64,000 nucleotides of DNA from CAVOOW01 sp963697675 (GCA_963697675.1 CAVOOW010000010.1:248001-312000); one strand, 5' to 3'. Shown: positions 1-10,808, numbered from the stretch's first letter. Notes: generated from the sequence alone by a model not told the origin. Translations and numbers: made by a program.

Positions 1-8
1 CTCTCGTG

Positions 9-48
9 CACCAGACACGCCGACGTTCCGGTGTGTCGGAGTCCACAA
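9..48 (-). repeat. Partial nested palindrome, family TTGTGGACTCCGACACACC
   Basis: Read on the minus strand this is TTGTGGACTCCGACACACC, 8 variable bases, then GGCGTGTCTGGTG. The same two blocks recur on the plus strand at 57986-58025. The inner arms (CCGACACACC / GGCGTGTCTGG) pair. The outer right arm expected from the second copy would lie beyond the window edge. It follows the 3' end of the ABC ATPase gene, so it could act as a terminator, but its recurrence 58 kb away marks it as a dispersed repeat. Confidence 0.6.
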
Positions 49-55
49 GACCGGG

Positions 56-745
56 TCAGGCGCGTCGCACCCAGGTGGCCTCGCCCGCGTCGAGGTGCAG
101 CTCGGCATCACACTCGGCAGCTGCCTCGGGGTCGTGGGTCGCGAGCACGACGGCCGCACCGCGTTCGGCCTCCGCGCGCAGCAACGCAACGATCCGCGCC
201 CGGTTGACGGCGTCGAGCTCGCTGGTCGGCTCGTCGGCCAGCACGACGGCGCCGCGCTGGGCCAGCCCGCGGGCCACCGCGACGCGTTGCTGCTGACCGC
301 CGGACAGTTCCTCCACGAGCTGGTCGCCGGCTTCGGCGAGGCCGACGATCTCCAGCGCCCACGCCGTGCGTTCCATCGCGTCCTGTGGTCGCATCCTGGC
401 CGCCAACAACGGCACGAGCACGTTCTCGGCCGCCGTGAGCACCGCGGCAAGTGCGTTGTCCTGCGGGATGAGTACGACGCCGGCGGCTGCGGTCTCGTCG
501 CGGTCCCGACGCGTCGCACCGTCGATGGTTACCTCGCCCTGCTCCGGTTTGACGAGAGCGGCGACCACCCAGAGCAGCGTCGTCTTGCCGGCACCTGACG
601 GTCCGGTGACGGCCACCATCTGGCCCGGCGCGACCCGCAGGTCAATCGCGCGCAGGACCTCGTGCCCGTCGTAGGAGACATGGACGTCGCGTGCGGCGAT
701 CTCCAGACCTCGTTGCGTCTCCTGCTCGATGTCCACGGTGCTCAT
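56..745 (-). CDS. ABC transporter ATP-binding protein (LolD/MacB type)
   Basis: A 229-residue cytoplasmic ATPase that should power an FtsX-like permease. Walker A GPSGAGKTT is at residues 48-56, the signature LSGGQQQR at about 147-154, and Walker B VVLADEPTS at about 167-175. Size and motifs fit the LolD/MacB family of ATPases that drive conformational work or export of lipoproteins, peptides or antibiotics. It is the last gene of a four-gene minus-strand operon. Its ATG overlaps the stop of the upstream ATPase gene (ATGA, 742-745), so translation is probably coupled. Two different ATPases with two permeases suggests a heteromeric exporter. The substrate cannot be told from sequence. Confidence 0.93.
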   Translation of the reverse strand: MSTVDIEQETQRGLEIAARDVHVSYDGHEVLRAIDLRVAPGQMVAVTGPSGAGKTTLLWVVAALVKPEQGEVTIDGATRRDRDETAAAGVVLIPQDNALAAVLTAAENVLVPLLAARMRPQDAMERTAWALEIVGLAEAGDQLVEELSGGQQQRVAVARGLAQRGAVVLADEPTSELDAVNRARIVALLRAEAERGAAVVLATHDPEAAAECDAELHLDAGEATWVRRA

Positions 746-1620
746 CGTGCCTCCTCCGGCGAGGTGCCAGCCGCAGGCAGGGGCGGGTCGTCGTCGGTGC
801 GTCGCAGATAGACCGAGCCCTGCTCCACGACCGTGACGCGCAGCAGCGTCCCCGGCGGCACCGACTCGAGGATGTCCGGCGGCAGGGTCACCGACCCGTC
901 GCGACCGACCACCGCGAAGTCCTCGCCACGACGACCCTCGGCACCGACCCGGCCGTCGCGAATCGTCACCGTTCGCGGCAACCGGTCGGCGACGTCCGGG
1001 TCGTGCGTCACCGCGACGACCGTGGTACCGAGGTCGCGGTTGACCTCCGCGACGGCGCGCAGCACCTCGTCGCGTCCTTCGTGGTCGAGTTGGCTCGTCG
1101 GCTCGTCGAGCAGCAACAGGCCGGGACGAGCCGCCATGCCGACGGCAACGGCGAGCCGCTGGCGCTGCCCCGGCGACAGCGCCGCCAAGGACGTGGTCGC
1201 CTCGTCGGCGAGCCCGACGAGGTCGAGCACCTCCTCCGGCGATGCCAGGATCGTGTCGCTCACCTTGGCTGCGCCGCGCTGCGCGAAGCGCACGTTGTCG
1301 ATCGGCGAGGCATAGGGCAGCAGGTTGCGCATCGCGCCCTGCAGCACGACACCGACGTCAACCGCACGCATCCGGGCCAGACCCTTCTCATCCATCCGCG
1401 CGATCTCGTGGCCACCCACCCGCAGCCGACCGGCACTCGGTCGCAACAACCCCGCGAACAGGTTCAGCAGCGTCGACTTGCCGGAACCCGACGGGCCGAG
1501 CAGGCCGACCACCTCACCGGCCGCGACGTCGAGGTCGACACCGGACAGCGCGACGACGTCGTTGCCCTCCAGCCGGTAGATGTGCACCAACCCGTGACAG
1601 GAGACCGCTATGCCACTCAT
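742..1620 (-). CDS. ABC transporter ATP-binding protein with C-terminal AbrB-like tail
   Basis: A 292-residue ATPase starting at the ATG that overlaps the permease stop (ATGA at 1617-1620); longer open sequence upstream is only the antisense shadow of the permease. Walker A GPSGSGKST is at residues 42-50, the signature is LSPGQRQR, and Walker B is LLLLDEPTSQLD. After the nucleotide-binding domain comes a tail of about 60 residues containing AVVGRDGSVTLPPDILE and PPGTLLRV, which resembles the swapped-hairpin AbrB/MazE fold (my inference). Such tails are uncommon on LolD-type ATPases and might regulate or dimerise the pair. It is coupled to the following ATPase gene by a 4-bp overlap. Confidence 0.92.
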   Translation of the reverse strand: MSGIAVSCHGLVHIYRLEGNDVVALSGVDLDVAAGEVVGLLGPSGSGKSTLLNLFAGLLRPSAGRLRVGGHEIARMDEKGLARMRAVDVGVVLQGAMRNLLPYASPIDNVRFAQRGAAKVSDTILASPEEVLDLVGLADEATTSLAALSPGQRQRLAVAVGMAARPGLLLLDEPTSQLDHEGRDEVLRAVAEVNRDLGTTVVAVTHDPDVADRLPRTVTIRDGRVGAEGRRGEDFAVVGRDGSVTLPPDILESVPPGTLLRVTVVEQGSVYLRRTDDDPPLPAAGTSPEEAR

Positions 1621-4600
1621 CTGACTCCTTCCCGGAGTCGGTCGGCGCGACCGGCTCGAAGCTGCAAGGTGGCGACGGCGAGTCCGACAGCGCCAAGGAT
1701 CAAGCCGAGACCGAGGATGGCCGCCCAGCCCGAGGCAGTGTCCGGCGCATAGCGGACCGCAACGGTGTCCGACGGGTTGTCGAACTGTGGCAAGGACGGC
1801 AGCACCACCCAGGTGGCGACCAGCGCGGCCACGCCACCGGTCGCCACCGAGACGAACACGGTGCCGAGGTTCTCGCGCAGCAGCATGGCGCGGACCGTGC
1901 GACGCGACAGGCCAACTACCCGCAAGGCAGCCACTTCGTACGCGCGCTGCCGCCGGCCGACGTACGCAGCGACCAGCAAGGCACCTACGGAGACGACCAC
2001 CGCCGCCGCGCCGCACACCAGCAGCAGGCGCAGCGCAAGCACGGCACCATCGCCGGCGTAGCGTCGCTCGACCGCGCCGGCCGTCTCCCGAGACAGCACC
2101 CGAACGTTGTGCGCCGCCAGCGTGTGGGTCAGCCGACGTTCGGCGCCGCGGTCGTCGCGGGACAGCCAGACCTCTCGGGCGCCCGCCGGAGCAGCCGCGG
2201 TCCCGCGCAGAGCCAGCTCGAGATCGACGAGCAGGGCGGCCCGCCCCGCTCGCGGCACGAGAGGCCCGCTGCTCACCTTGCGGTACGACGTGTCGGTGCC
2301 GGACAGGCCACTCGACGTCACCGTCGGGACGGCACCCGGCTCGTGCGCCTCCTGACCCGCGTCGGGGCCGGCGAACGCCGGCAGGGGTTCGGGTGCGTCA
2401 CTGTGCACGATCTCGGCGGCGAAACCACCCGGCGCCACCAGGTCGACGACCAGTGACGTCCCCGCGCGCAGCGTCACATCGGGTCCGCCGGTCGTCGCCG
2501 GTCCGGCATGCCAGAACGTCGCCCGGTCAAAGGCGGTGTCCAGCGGATGTACGTCGCCCGTGGGCCCTGCCGAGATGCGGTGCAGCGACACCTGCGCCGT
2601 CGCCGTGTTCAGGTCGCTTACCGCGTGACCGATCGACACGGCCGCGAGCCGGCAGCCCGTCTGGCAACTCCGCGGCACCTCGGCGCGGTAGGTCCGTGCG
2701 CCGAGCGACAGCGAACCCATCGGCAGCAGGATCGGCGCACCGGCTCGGTCGAGTCGCATCGTCATGCGTGAGCGGTGATGGCGACTGCAGCCGGGTGACC
2801 GTGGCGGCAACCTCAACGCGTCCCGGCCGCAACACGATCGACGGTGGTCCGGGGGGAGCGATGATCGAGCGGATCGAGTGCGACGGCTTCGCGTCGGGAG
2901 GACCCCAGCGCATGATGCGGTCGGCGCGGCTGGCGTCGACCGCGAGCACGGTGTCCTGCTGGTTGGACGCATCGACTTGCACGGCTGCCATCGCATAGCG
3001 GCCCGCGGGGTCGGCGTCGCGCACCGCAGTCAGCAGCGCCGTGCTGTCGGCGGCTCGCACGTCCAGCACGACGGCGGCGCCGACCTCGGCCGACGATCGC
3101 TCGACCCGGTTGCGGTCGGCTACCGTCCACGCCTCGACGCCGATCAGCATCAGGCACGTAGCGATGGCGAGCACGGACGCAATGCGCGCGGTCCCGGGTC
3201 GGCGGGCCAGCCCGCACCAACCGATCAGCCGCGCCGCTCTGCCGCGCTGCGCCGCGCGCACCGCGCCGTTGCGAGCGATCCCGACGAGCAGGCGGCTGGC
3301 GACCAAGCCACCGACCACTGCGACCATCCCGGGCGCGAGCAACGCCACCGGGCTCGGGCGGCCACCTCGGTCGCTGACCAGTTGCGCGATGCCGGCGATC
3401 GCCAACGTGATGACGATTCCCTCGAGCACGGTGCCACGCCGGCCGCTGCTACGCGACGGCACTCGACGCAGCAGGTCTCCGACCGGCCGCCGGAAGACCC
3501 GTCGCGCGGCAAGCGCCGCAGTCACGACGCCACCGCTCAGGGCGATCGCGACAGTGAGCAACACCGACGACGTGAGCACGACGTGTGTGCCGGGCGCAAA
3601 GACATGCGGAGCGGCCGCGCGTACGGCGACGTAGCCCGCCACGGTGCCCAGCGGCGCGGCCAGCACCAGCAGCAGCACGATCTCGGCGAGCCCGAACCGG
3701 CCGGTCTGACCCTGGGAGAGACCGCGCAGCTTCGCGAGCCCCAGCTCGGGGGAGCGTTCCTCGGTCGCTGCCCCGACCACGAGGAACAACGTCCACCAGG
3801 CGAGCAGGACGAGCTGGGTGACGGCGAGCGGCGAGGAGATGCGCACGAGGTCGCGGCCTCTGTCTGCTTGGGTCAACGCGGACGGCAGCTGGGTCACTGC
3901 GGCCAGTTGGTACGCACTGAGGAACTGGTTCAGCTGGCGGACCTGCCCTGTCAGGGCGGGTGCGTCATCGAGGCGCACCTGGTTGGCCAGCACCGGCACG
4001 TCGACGGAGAATCCTGTGATGTGGGCTTGCGCGGCCGTTCCAGGCCCGAGGAACACGGGGTCGGCCGTGGGCGGCGCGGAGCCGAGTCCGCTGACGACCG
4101 AGAGGGGAAAGTACTCGGTGAAGTAGGGCTGACCGACCCAGTAGTTGTCCGCGACGGACACGGGGTCGTACGAGCCGACGACCTTGATGAGCAGTGTCGG
4201 CGGCACGGCGCCTGATTCATCGGCAACGAGTTCTGTGAGGTCGATCGGCACGGTGTCACCGACCTTGGCACCGAGCAAGGTGAGGCTGCGGCGACTGACG
4301 ATGCCTTCCAGCGGTGCCTGCGGGCAGCGGCCGGTCGACGTCGGCAGGTGAGCACACACGTCGGCTCGTTCGACAACTCGCCCGATGACGACACTGCCCT
4401 TGATCGGTCCTGCGGTCGGGTGGTAGATGCCGCGCGTCTGATACGCAATCTGCGGCGACCCATACGCCGGATGCGTCAACTTGTTGCGCATCGACGCCGC
4501 CGCAAACGGCGCCTTGCCCTGCTCGTCGACCGGGTCCTGGCGATCGCCCTGCGGACGTGAGACGTGCACGCCGAGGGTGAACACGTCGGCGCGTTGCAAG

Positions 4601-4774
4601 GTGTCGCGCACGATCGACTCCTCGGCGGCGCGCGAGTAGAGCGGCGCGACGACTGCTGCTGCGACTCGCGACGACAGCCAGCACCAGAACGATCAGCGTT
4701 GTGCTGCGCCGATACCAGAGACCGCGAACCGCCAGCCGCAGTCCGATCATCGCGGATGTCATCCGGCGCTTCAT
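1617..4774 (-). pseudogene. FtsX-like ABC transporter permease, two frameshifts as read
   Basis: About 1050 codons encode a large permease with two FtsX regions and extracellular domains. The start MKRRMTSAMIG overlaps the stop of the upstream permease (ATGA, 4771-4774). The N-terminal membrane helix (IGLRLAVRGL to LIVLVLAVV) is in one frame. Near 4660 the frame changes and runs through the periplasmic domain and the TM block containing LVLLAWWTLFLVVGAA. Near 2765-2785 it changes again, and the C-terminal domain ends in ATLQLRAGRADRLREGVR. Each piece keeps normal codon use and family-like sequence, and the total length fits two single-base insertions. Sequencing error is therefore as likely as a true pseudogene. 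It belongs with the adjacent ATPases. Confidence 0.8.
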
Positions 4775-7700
4775 CGGTCCTGCCTCAGTCGTTCTGGTGT
4801 GGCCGAGGCAGCCAGCGACCGGCCGACGAACACCGACACGAGCAAGAGCAGCACGAGACAGGTCGTGCCGGCGATCGCGACGGCCGACCACGCCGGTTCG
4901 TAGGTCACGGGCAGGCGAGGGCCGGGACGTGCGAACAGCGGCAGGCGGGGCAGCGCGCCTTGTGCGGCGGCCAGGCCGAGGGTGACTCCAGCAACGGTGC
5001 CAAGCGCTGCGACGGTGACATGCTCACGGATGGCGGCGGACCGCACGACGCGAGCGGGTACGCCGACGATGCGCAGCCCAGCGAGGTCACGTGCCCGCGA
5101 GATCGACGATGTGGCAATGCCCACCACCAGCACGAAGGCCGCGAGCACGAGTGACACGATGCCGGCCAGCAGCGCGAGTCGCAGGGCCAGGGTCGGGCCC
5201 TCGTCGGAGAGGGCGGTCTCGTGGTCATGGATGCTGTCGCGAGCCGTGACCACGATGCCGCGGTGTTGCAACGCGGTCACGAGATGTCGTTCCCGCTGCG
5301 GGTCGTCGGCGGCGAGCCAGACGGCGTACGTCGTCTGCGTCGTCGGTGGAGCGCTTGTGTCGAAACCGGCGAGTCCGACCAGCACACCCTTGGCGCCGGT
5401 GCGCGGGACCTGCGTGATGCGACCCGCGACGTCGTAGCGCGCCTCGACGCCGGTCAGGTCGGGGGCGAGGGCAGGGGGATCGGGAAAGGTCGGGCCGAAC
5501 TCTCGGTCGAGCACGTCGCCGGCGATCAATGCGGGCAAGGTCACGGGCACATCGCCTCGCTGTACTGCCATGAAAAGACCGAAGGTCTCCGCGGTGAAGG
5601 AGAGCGGATGGTCGGGGTCGACGGTGACATCGTCGCTGTCGTCGTTGGTGATCGACTGCCACGCTGCAGCTGAGACCGGACCCAGGTCGACCTTCGTTCC
5701 CGGCTGGCCCTTGGGGCCGATCGACATCTGATCGATCGCAAATCGCAAGCTGACCCCGTTGAAGTCACCGTACGCGCGTTGGATCGTCACCTGGCGGAGC
5801 AGGCAACCCCCGGCGCAGGGCACCGAGACGTCGTAGGAGGTCGCGCCTTGATGCAGTCGGGCAAGGTCGATGCCGAAGGATCGACCGTCAGCGGGTGGAG
5901 AGCAGACCCAGCTGGATGACCATCGGGTGCAACTTGGGTGTAGCACCGTTCTCGACTTGTGAGATGCCCTTGAAGCTGGCCCGGATGCGCAGCTGCAGGC
6001 GCTCACCGGTCAGTCGCACTGACGGCACAGTGTCCGCGTGCAGATCGCGCAACGCCGCCGGCGTCGGTCGGCGCCCGTCGGATCCCCAGCGGGCGATGCG
6101 CGCGAACGCTGCCGGTTCCACCGCTGTCGTGCGCGCTCCGCCCTCACCGGCCGAGCTCGCCGTGACCACGGGGGTCGCGAACCTCTGCCGCGGGTCGATG
6201 GCGAGGACTGCAGAACGCAACGTTCCGGCATCCTTCGCATCAACCGTGAGCACGACCGGCGCGCCGTTCTCAACCCCGGCACGAACGGCTCGGTTGCGAT
6301 CAGCCACCTGCCACGCGTCAACGGCGAACACCAGCAGCGCGCACGCGACGGTGATGATCGCGATCAGTCTCCGCAACGCCGGGCGTCGCGCCACCTGAGT
6401 GCTCGCGAGGGCGCTCACGACGTGGCCCTTGCGCAGCGCTCGGCGCGCCCACGGGGCCGGAGGCCGGCACGATCGCCTGGCCGAGCAAGAGCCCGCCGGC
6501 AACGGCGAGCAGTCCCGGCGCGAGCAGCGCAACGGGACTCTGTGAACCGCCGGTGGTGCCGCCCGAGGAGATGTGCCCCGTCGTCAGCAGCGTCACCTCT
6601 CCCGCCACTGCTGCAGCAACGAGGGCACCCTCGATCAGCCCGACCCGCAACGCCGAGGCGCGGGGGGCACGCGCCGCAGCAACGAGACCAGCGGCTGTCG
6701 CAAGCGTCGGTGCAGCGGTCACGGTGACCGCGAGCAAGCCCGGCCACGGCTGCGGCCGCGACCGCCGCCAACACCGGCCAGCGCAGTTCGAGGGTCACAC
6801 CGGGCGCCAGCCATCGGGCGCTCGCGAACTTGGCCACCAGCCATCCCACTGCGCCACCCACGAGGCTGCCGATGAGGATGACCAAACCCAGCTCACGTAG
6901 CAGCAGGGCGGCGGCGCCGCCGGACCCCTGGCCACGCAGTCGGGCGAGGGCGACCTCGGGACGTCGTGCCTCGGTCGCCGCGGCGCAGACGAAGGCGAGC
7001 ACGACGACGCCGAGCACGGCGAGCTGGATCGCGAGCGCCGGGATGACGACGCGGGTCTGCTTGCGTTGGCTGTTGCTGGCCGCGACGAGCTCGGGCAGAC
7101 CCGTGACGGAGCTCGCTTGAACGGTGCGAGCTTGTCTCTCGATCGAGCGCCGCGCGGCGAGCACGTCGGAGAGGTTTCTCAGGTCGATCGCTTGGATGCG
7201 CAGCGGCAGGTCTGCATAGGTGCGCAGGGTCGAGAACTTCTGCGACTGCAACGTCGGCCAGGCGGTGTAGACCGCGTCGAACACTCGCGGCGTGGGCTCG
7301 TCCTGCCGCGGTGGCGGGATCGCCGCATTGGCGCGACGACCGAACCAGAACTCGTTGTTCGCATCGAAGGCTCGGTAGATGCCGGCAACGGTGACCGTGC
7401 GGCTCACCTTGTTGTTGTTCGCGTCCGTGAGCGAAAGCACGTCGCCGGTCTCGATGTGAAAGAGGTCGGCGTTTCGCTGGCTGACGAGGACGGAACCCGA
7501 GTCGCCATCCGGGTCGAGGCAGCTGCCGGCGACCAGGACCACATGCCGGCAGAGTCCCTCCCGGCTGGTCAGTTGAGCCGCGGCCTGCTTGGACCCGCCG
7601 GAGACGGCGAAGCCGCGCACGGTGACGCTGGCGTCGGCTCCGCCGATCGCGGGGCCGTAGGCGGTCGATCGCACCTCGTCAACGACATGAGCCAGACGCT

Positions 7701-7920
7701 GCGGGCTCGGCGGAGTGTTCGTGCTCGAGGTCACGACGACACCGCGTTCGGCAACCGGCGCCTCGCTCAGAACCGTGCGCAGGATCGACTGCTCCGTCGC
7801 CCGCGCGTACAGCGGGCCGAGGCTTGCCGACGCGCTGACGACGGCGGCGAGAACGATGATCAGCGCGGCTTGCCGGGGTCGGTGACGCAGCGCGGCTGCA
7901 GTCAACGACCCCGACGCCAT
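4771..7920 (-). pseudogene. FtsX-like ABC transporter permease, three frameshifts as read
   Basis: First gene of the exporter operon, about 1049 codons. It starts with MASGSLTAAALRHRPRQ at 7920, behind an AAAGGAG ribosome-binding site at about 7925-7931. An N-terminal membrane helix is followed by a large extracytoplasmic domain and TM helices including LAVLGVVVLAFVCAAA. The frame changes near 6740, again near 6440-6460, and near 5885-5900. The C-terminal half ends in FVGRSLAASATPERLRQDR. The architecture parallels the neighbouring permease, so the two are probably paralogues forming a heterodimer. Three +1 indels would restore one frame, consistent with the length being divisible by three. 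Confidence 0.8.
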
Positions 7921-8084
7921 GCTTGCTCCTTTGCCCCTAGGTGAGCACGACGCCTGGGGTAGTCACGTCAACCTTGGACCACGTTTTCGCACGCGTCGCT
8001 CGTGAACCGAGGGCTGGCGCCTGATCGTGACGGAATTGTTGCGGGAATGATCACCGGGTGTCACATGTCGCGCTGGTCCGCAAA

Positions 8085-8133
8085 TGGTGACTGGCGCATC
8101 CCGATTGACCCGATCGGCATGCGCAACTCACCA
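8085..8133. repeat. Imperfect palindrome with 21-bp arms
   Basis: Arms TGGTGACTGGCGCATCCCGAT (8085-8105) and the complementary block 8113-8133 match at 18 of 21 positions around a 7-base loop. It lies between two minus-strand genes. The right arm contains CGATCGGCATGCGC; a near-identical block (CGATAGGCATGCGC) occurs in the palindrome at 17642, suggesting a shared origin. It could be a terminator for the small gene at 8147 or a dispersed repeat. Confidence 0.6.
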
Positions 8134-8146
8134 CTCGGCAGAGGTG

Positions 8147-8416
8147 TCAGCGGGGGAGGGAACCGACGGGCGCGACGACGAAGCCCTGCTCCTCGCAGAC
8201 CCAGTGCGGGTCCTCGCCCAGGTCGGGGGCGACGCGCAGCTCGTGGGGCCGGTCGTCCTCGTCGTGGCTGAGCCCGCACAGCGGCCAGGGCCCGACCTCC
8301 TCGAGCAGAGCTTCCTGCACGTCCTGGGCGACGAGACAGGCCACGTACACGGCTCCGTCCGGCCACTGGTCCACCCACCACCGGCGCTCGGTCAGCACGT
8401 CGTCGACGATCGACAC
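8147..8416 (-). CDS. Small conserved-looking hypothetical protein
   Basis: An 89-residue acidic protein of unknown function with GTG start at 8416, rich in Trp and Val (ERRWWVDQWPDG, EEVGPWPLCGL). I do not recognise a domain. The sequence immediately upstream in another frame encodes MTDCLLAARALVLHDLVACG from a GTG at 8495. That would be a natural N-terminus if one base is wrong near 8417-8425, so the true gene may span 8147-8495. If so, its start lies only 15 bp from the divergent start of the DUF4031 gene, and the two would share a very compact promoter region. Confidence 0.6.
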   Translation of the reverse strand: MSIVDDVLTERRWWVDQWPDGAVYVACLVAQDVQEALLEEVGPWPLCGLSHDEDDRPHELRVAPDLGEDPHWVCEEQGFVVAPVGSLPR

Positions 8417-8510
8417 CGTGCGTGGCCGAGTCCATGCCGCAGGCCACCAGATCGTGCAGCACGAGGGCGCGCGCGGCGAGCAGGCAGTCGGTCACGGCAC
8501 CATTGTGGGC

Positions 8511-8771
8511 ATGACGGTCCTGATCGACGAGCCCATCTGGCCATTTCGTGGCGAGCTCTGGTGCCACCTGGTCAGCGACGTGTCCTACGACGAGCTGCAC
8601 GAGGTGGCAGAGGCCCTGGGCATCCCGCGGCGCGGTTTCCAGGGCGACCACTACGACGTGCCGGCCCGGTTCCGCGACCGTGCCATCGAGCTCGGCGCCC
8701 AGCCGGTCAGTGGCCGCGAGCTCATCACCCGGCTGCGCGACTCGGGGCTGCGCCGGAAGCGGACCGTCTGA
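8511..8771 (+). CDS. DUF4031 domain-containing protein
   Basis: An 86-residue cytoplasmic protein starting MTVLIDEPIWPFRG and containing HLVSD, LGIPRRGFQGDHYDVP and a C-terminal RLRDSGLRRKR. This pattern is typical of the small DUF4031 family found in actinobacteria and proteobacteria. Its biochemical role is not known. The conserved W-x-H and GDHYD motifs suggest a small metal- or nucleic-acid-binding fold, but that is a guess. ATG 8511 was chosen because the protein from here has the family's usual length. Confidence 0.85.
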   Translation: MTVLIDEPIWPFRGELWCHLVSDVSYDELHEVAEALGIPRRGFQGDHYDVPARFRDRAIELGAQPVSGRELITRLRDSGLRRKRTV

Positions 8772-8873
8772 CGGCTCGGTCCGAGGCATCTGATGTCGTA
8801 CGGCGGCGGCGGACCCTACGCCCGCGGCGAAACCCTCTGACGTCACGGCCCGCCCGCGTCCACAATCGTCGCC

Positions 8874-10098
8874 ATGAGCATCAGCGCGCGCGCCCTGCAG
8901 CAGCACGTGCACGCCACGGACGACAGCCACCGGGTGACCAGCCTGGAGCTGTTCTTCGACCTCGTGTTCGTCTACGGCCTCACCCAGGTGACCGCCCTGA
9001 TGGCGACCGGCGACCCGACGTGGCACAAAGGGCTGGAAGGTCTGATCACGCTGGCCCTGCTGTGGTTCGCCTGGTGTTCCTACGCCTGGCTCGGCAACCA
9101 GGCCAAGGCCGACGAGGGCGTGCTGCGGTTGGCGCTGGTGGCCGCCATGGTCTGCGTGTTCCTCGTCGCGCTCGCGATCCCCAGCGCGTTCGGGGAGTCG
9201 GCCGGGACGATCAACGCTGCCCTGCTCCTGGTCCTCAGCCTCATCGCCGCGCGCGCCGTACACCTGACCGTCTACCTCATCGCCGCCGGCGACGATCGCG
9301 GGCTGCGCCGCCAGCTGCTGATCTCCGAGGTGCCCATCGCCGCCTGGGCAGTGCTGCTGGTCGTGGGAGCCGAGGTCGGCGGAGGGTGGCGGCTCGGCCT
9401 GTGGGCGATCGCTCTCGCCATCGACTACATCGGCATCTTCGTCTCGTCCCGCGCCGGAGGGTGGCGGCTCAACGCGGCGGGGCACTTCGCGGAGCGGCAC
9501 GGGCTGATCATCATCATCGCGATCGGAGAGTCGATCGTCGCGATCGGCGTCGGCGCCGCGGCGCTGCCGCTGACCTGGCCGGTGCTCGTCGCGGTCCTGC
9601 TGGGCCTCGCCATCAGCGTGACGCTGTGGTGGTCCTACTTCGACGTCGTCGCGCCGGTGGCCGAACGGGTGCTCACCCGCGCGCGAGGGCCAGGAGCGCG
9701 CCCGGCTCGCCCGCGACTCGTACACCTATCTGCACTTCCCCATGGTCGTCGGCATCGTCTACCTCGCGTTCGGCATGAAGAAGGTCGTCAACTACGTCGC
9801 GGACACCAGCCACCACGACCTCGCGGACCCGTTGGCGACGGTTCCGTTGGTTTCGCTGTACGGCGGCGTGGCGCTCTACCTGGTCGCCCACATCTGCTTC
9901 CGGCTGCGCAACGTGCACAGCCTCAACCGGCAGCGGCTCGGCCTCGCCGTGCTCCTCGTCGTCCTGCTGCCGCTCGTCGCCCACGTCCCGGCGCTGGCTG
10001 CCCTGGGCGTGCTCGCCGGACTGATGGTCGCGCTGATCGGCTACGAGGTCACGAAGTTCGCCGAGGCGCGCGAGAAGATGCGCCACGCCGGCCACTGA
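8874..10098 (+). pseudogene. Low temperature requirement protein A (LtrA) family, one frameshift as read
   Basis: A membrane protein of about 407 residues with roughly ten helices. The N-terminal motif RVTSLELFFDLVFVYGLTQ is the LtrA hallmark, and ERHGLIIIIAIGESIVAIG is the second conserved block. LtrA was named from Listeria cold growth; its molecular function is unresolved. Frame 1 runs to about residue 268. Near 9680 (CCCGCGCGCGAGGG) one extra base shifts the remainder, which continues as FPMVVGIVYLAFGMKKVVN to the stop at 10098. Removing one base restores a full-length family member, so the gene is probably intact in the organism. It is monocistronic and faces a convergent HD-domain gene. 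Confidence 0.85.
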
Positions 10099-10104
10099 TC
10101 CCCA

Positions 10105-10160
10105 AAGTCGATCATGCACTACTGATGTGCCCGCGCACACAAGTAGTGCATGATCGACTT
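10105..10160. terminator. Bidirectional stem-loop between convergent genes; repeat family AAGTCGATCATGCA
   Basis: Perfect 19-bp arms AAGTCGATCATGCACTACT (10105-10123) and the complement at 10142-10160 enclose an 18-base loop that itself contains TGTGC/GCACA. It sits between the LtrA stop (10098) and the apparent stop of the convergent HD gene (10161), an ideal place for a bidirectional terminator. No strong T-tract follows. The same arm sequence is found at 42559-42671, so this is also a repeat. Confidence 0.75.
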
Positions 10161-10808
10161 CTAAGGTTGGTTGGGGGTCGGCGGCGGGCGGTAGGCGGGT
10201 GAGCTCGGCGGTGACGTTGGCGCGGGCGGCGGTCTCCCACGACGCGCGCGCGGTCGGCGTGCGGAACAGCGACGGCTGCGCCATCAGCGAGCGGAGTACG
10301 GCGGCGCGGCCGCGCGCGAAGTCGTCGTCGGGCACGTGTGCGTACTCCTCGCGCACACCCGCGACGTAGTCGGCATAGCGCGTCTCGTCCGCGGCCAGGA
10401 TCGCGAGGTCGGCGTCGCAGAGCACCGCTCCGTCGGGGTCGTCGTCGGCAGCCTCGTGGTCGGCCGTCAGGCGCACGAGCCGGGCCACCTCGGCGACCAC
10501 GTCGTCGTCGATGCGCAGGTCGGCGAGCAGGTGCTCGGCGAGCCGCGCGCTGCGCTCCTCGTTGTCGTGCGCACTCGGGTCGTAGACCGCGTCGTGGAAC
10601 CAGGCAGCGAGGCGTACGGCGTCGGGGGCGCGCGCAGCGTCCGCGAGCTCGTCGACGTTGCGCAGCACCTCGTCGAGGTGGGTCAGGTCGTGATAGTGCC
10701 GGCCCGCTTCGGCGTATCGCCCGAGCAGGTTGGCCCCGTGCCCGCGACGTCACCGCGCGCACCCAACCGCGCCGCCGTACGCAGCCACGCCTCCGCAAGA
10801 TGCTTCAT
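10161..10808 (-). pseudogene. HD-domain phosphohydrolase, probably two compensating indels
   Basis: A predicted metal-dependent phosphohydrolase of about 215 residues. The start MKHLAEAWLRTAARLGA at 10808 is in one frame. After a missing base near 10735 the body continues GRYAEAGRHYHDLTHLDEVL, AAWFHDAVYDPSAHDNEERS and ADHEAADDDPDGAVLCDADLAIL: the H...HD...D ligand pattern of the HD superfamily. The body frame has no stop for about 500 bp. One extra base in the C-run near 10175 would place a TAG at 10161, right beside the hairpin. Members of this family are uncharacterised small-molecule phosphohydrolases. Confidence 0.75.

Noticed and set aside
1617..7920. Programmed ribosomal frameshifting in the permeases
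   Set aside because: Several unrelated genes in the window show similar single-base changes without slippery heptamers or conserved sites, so sequence error is more likely.
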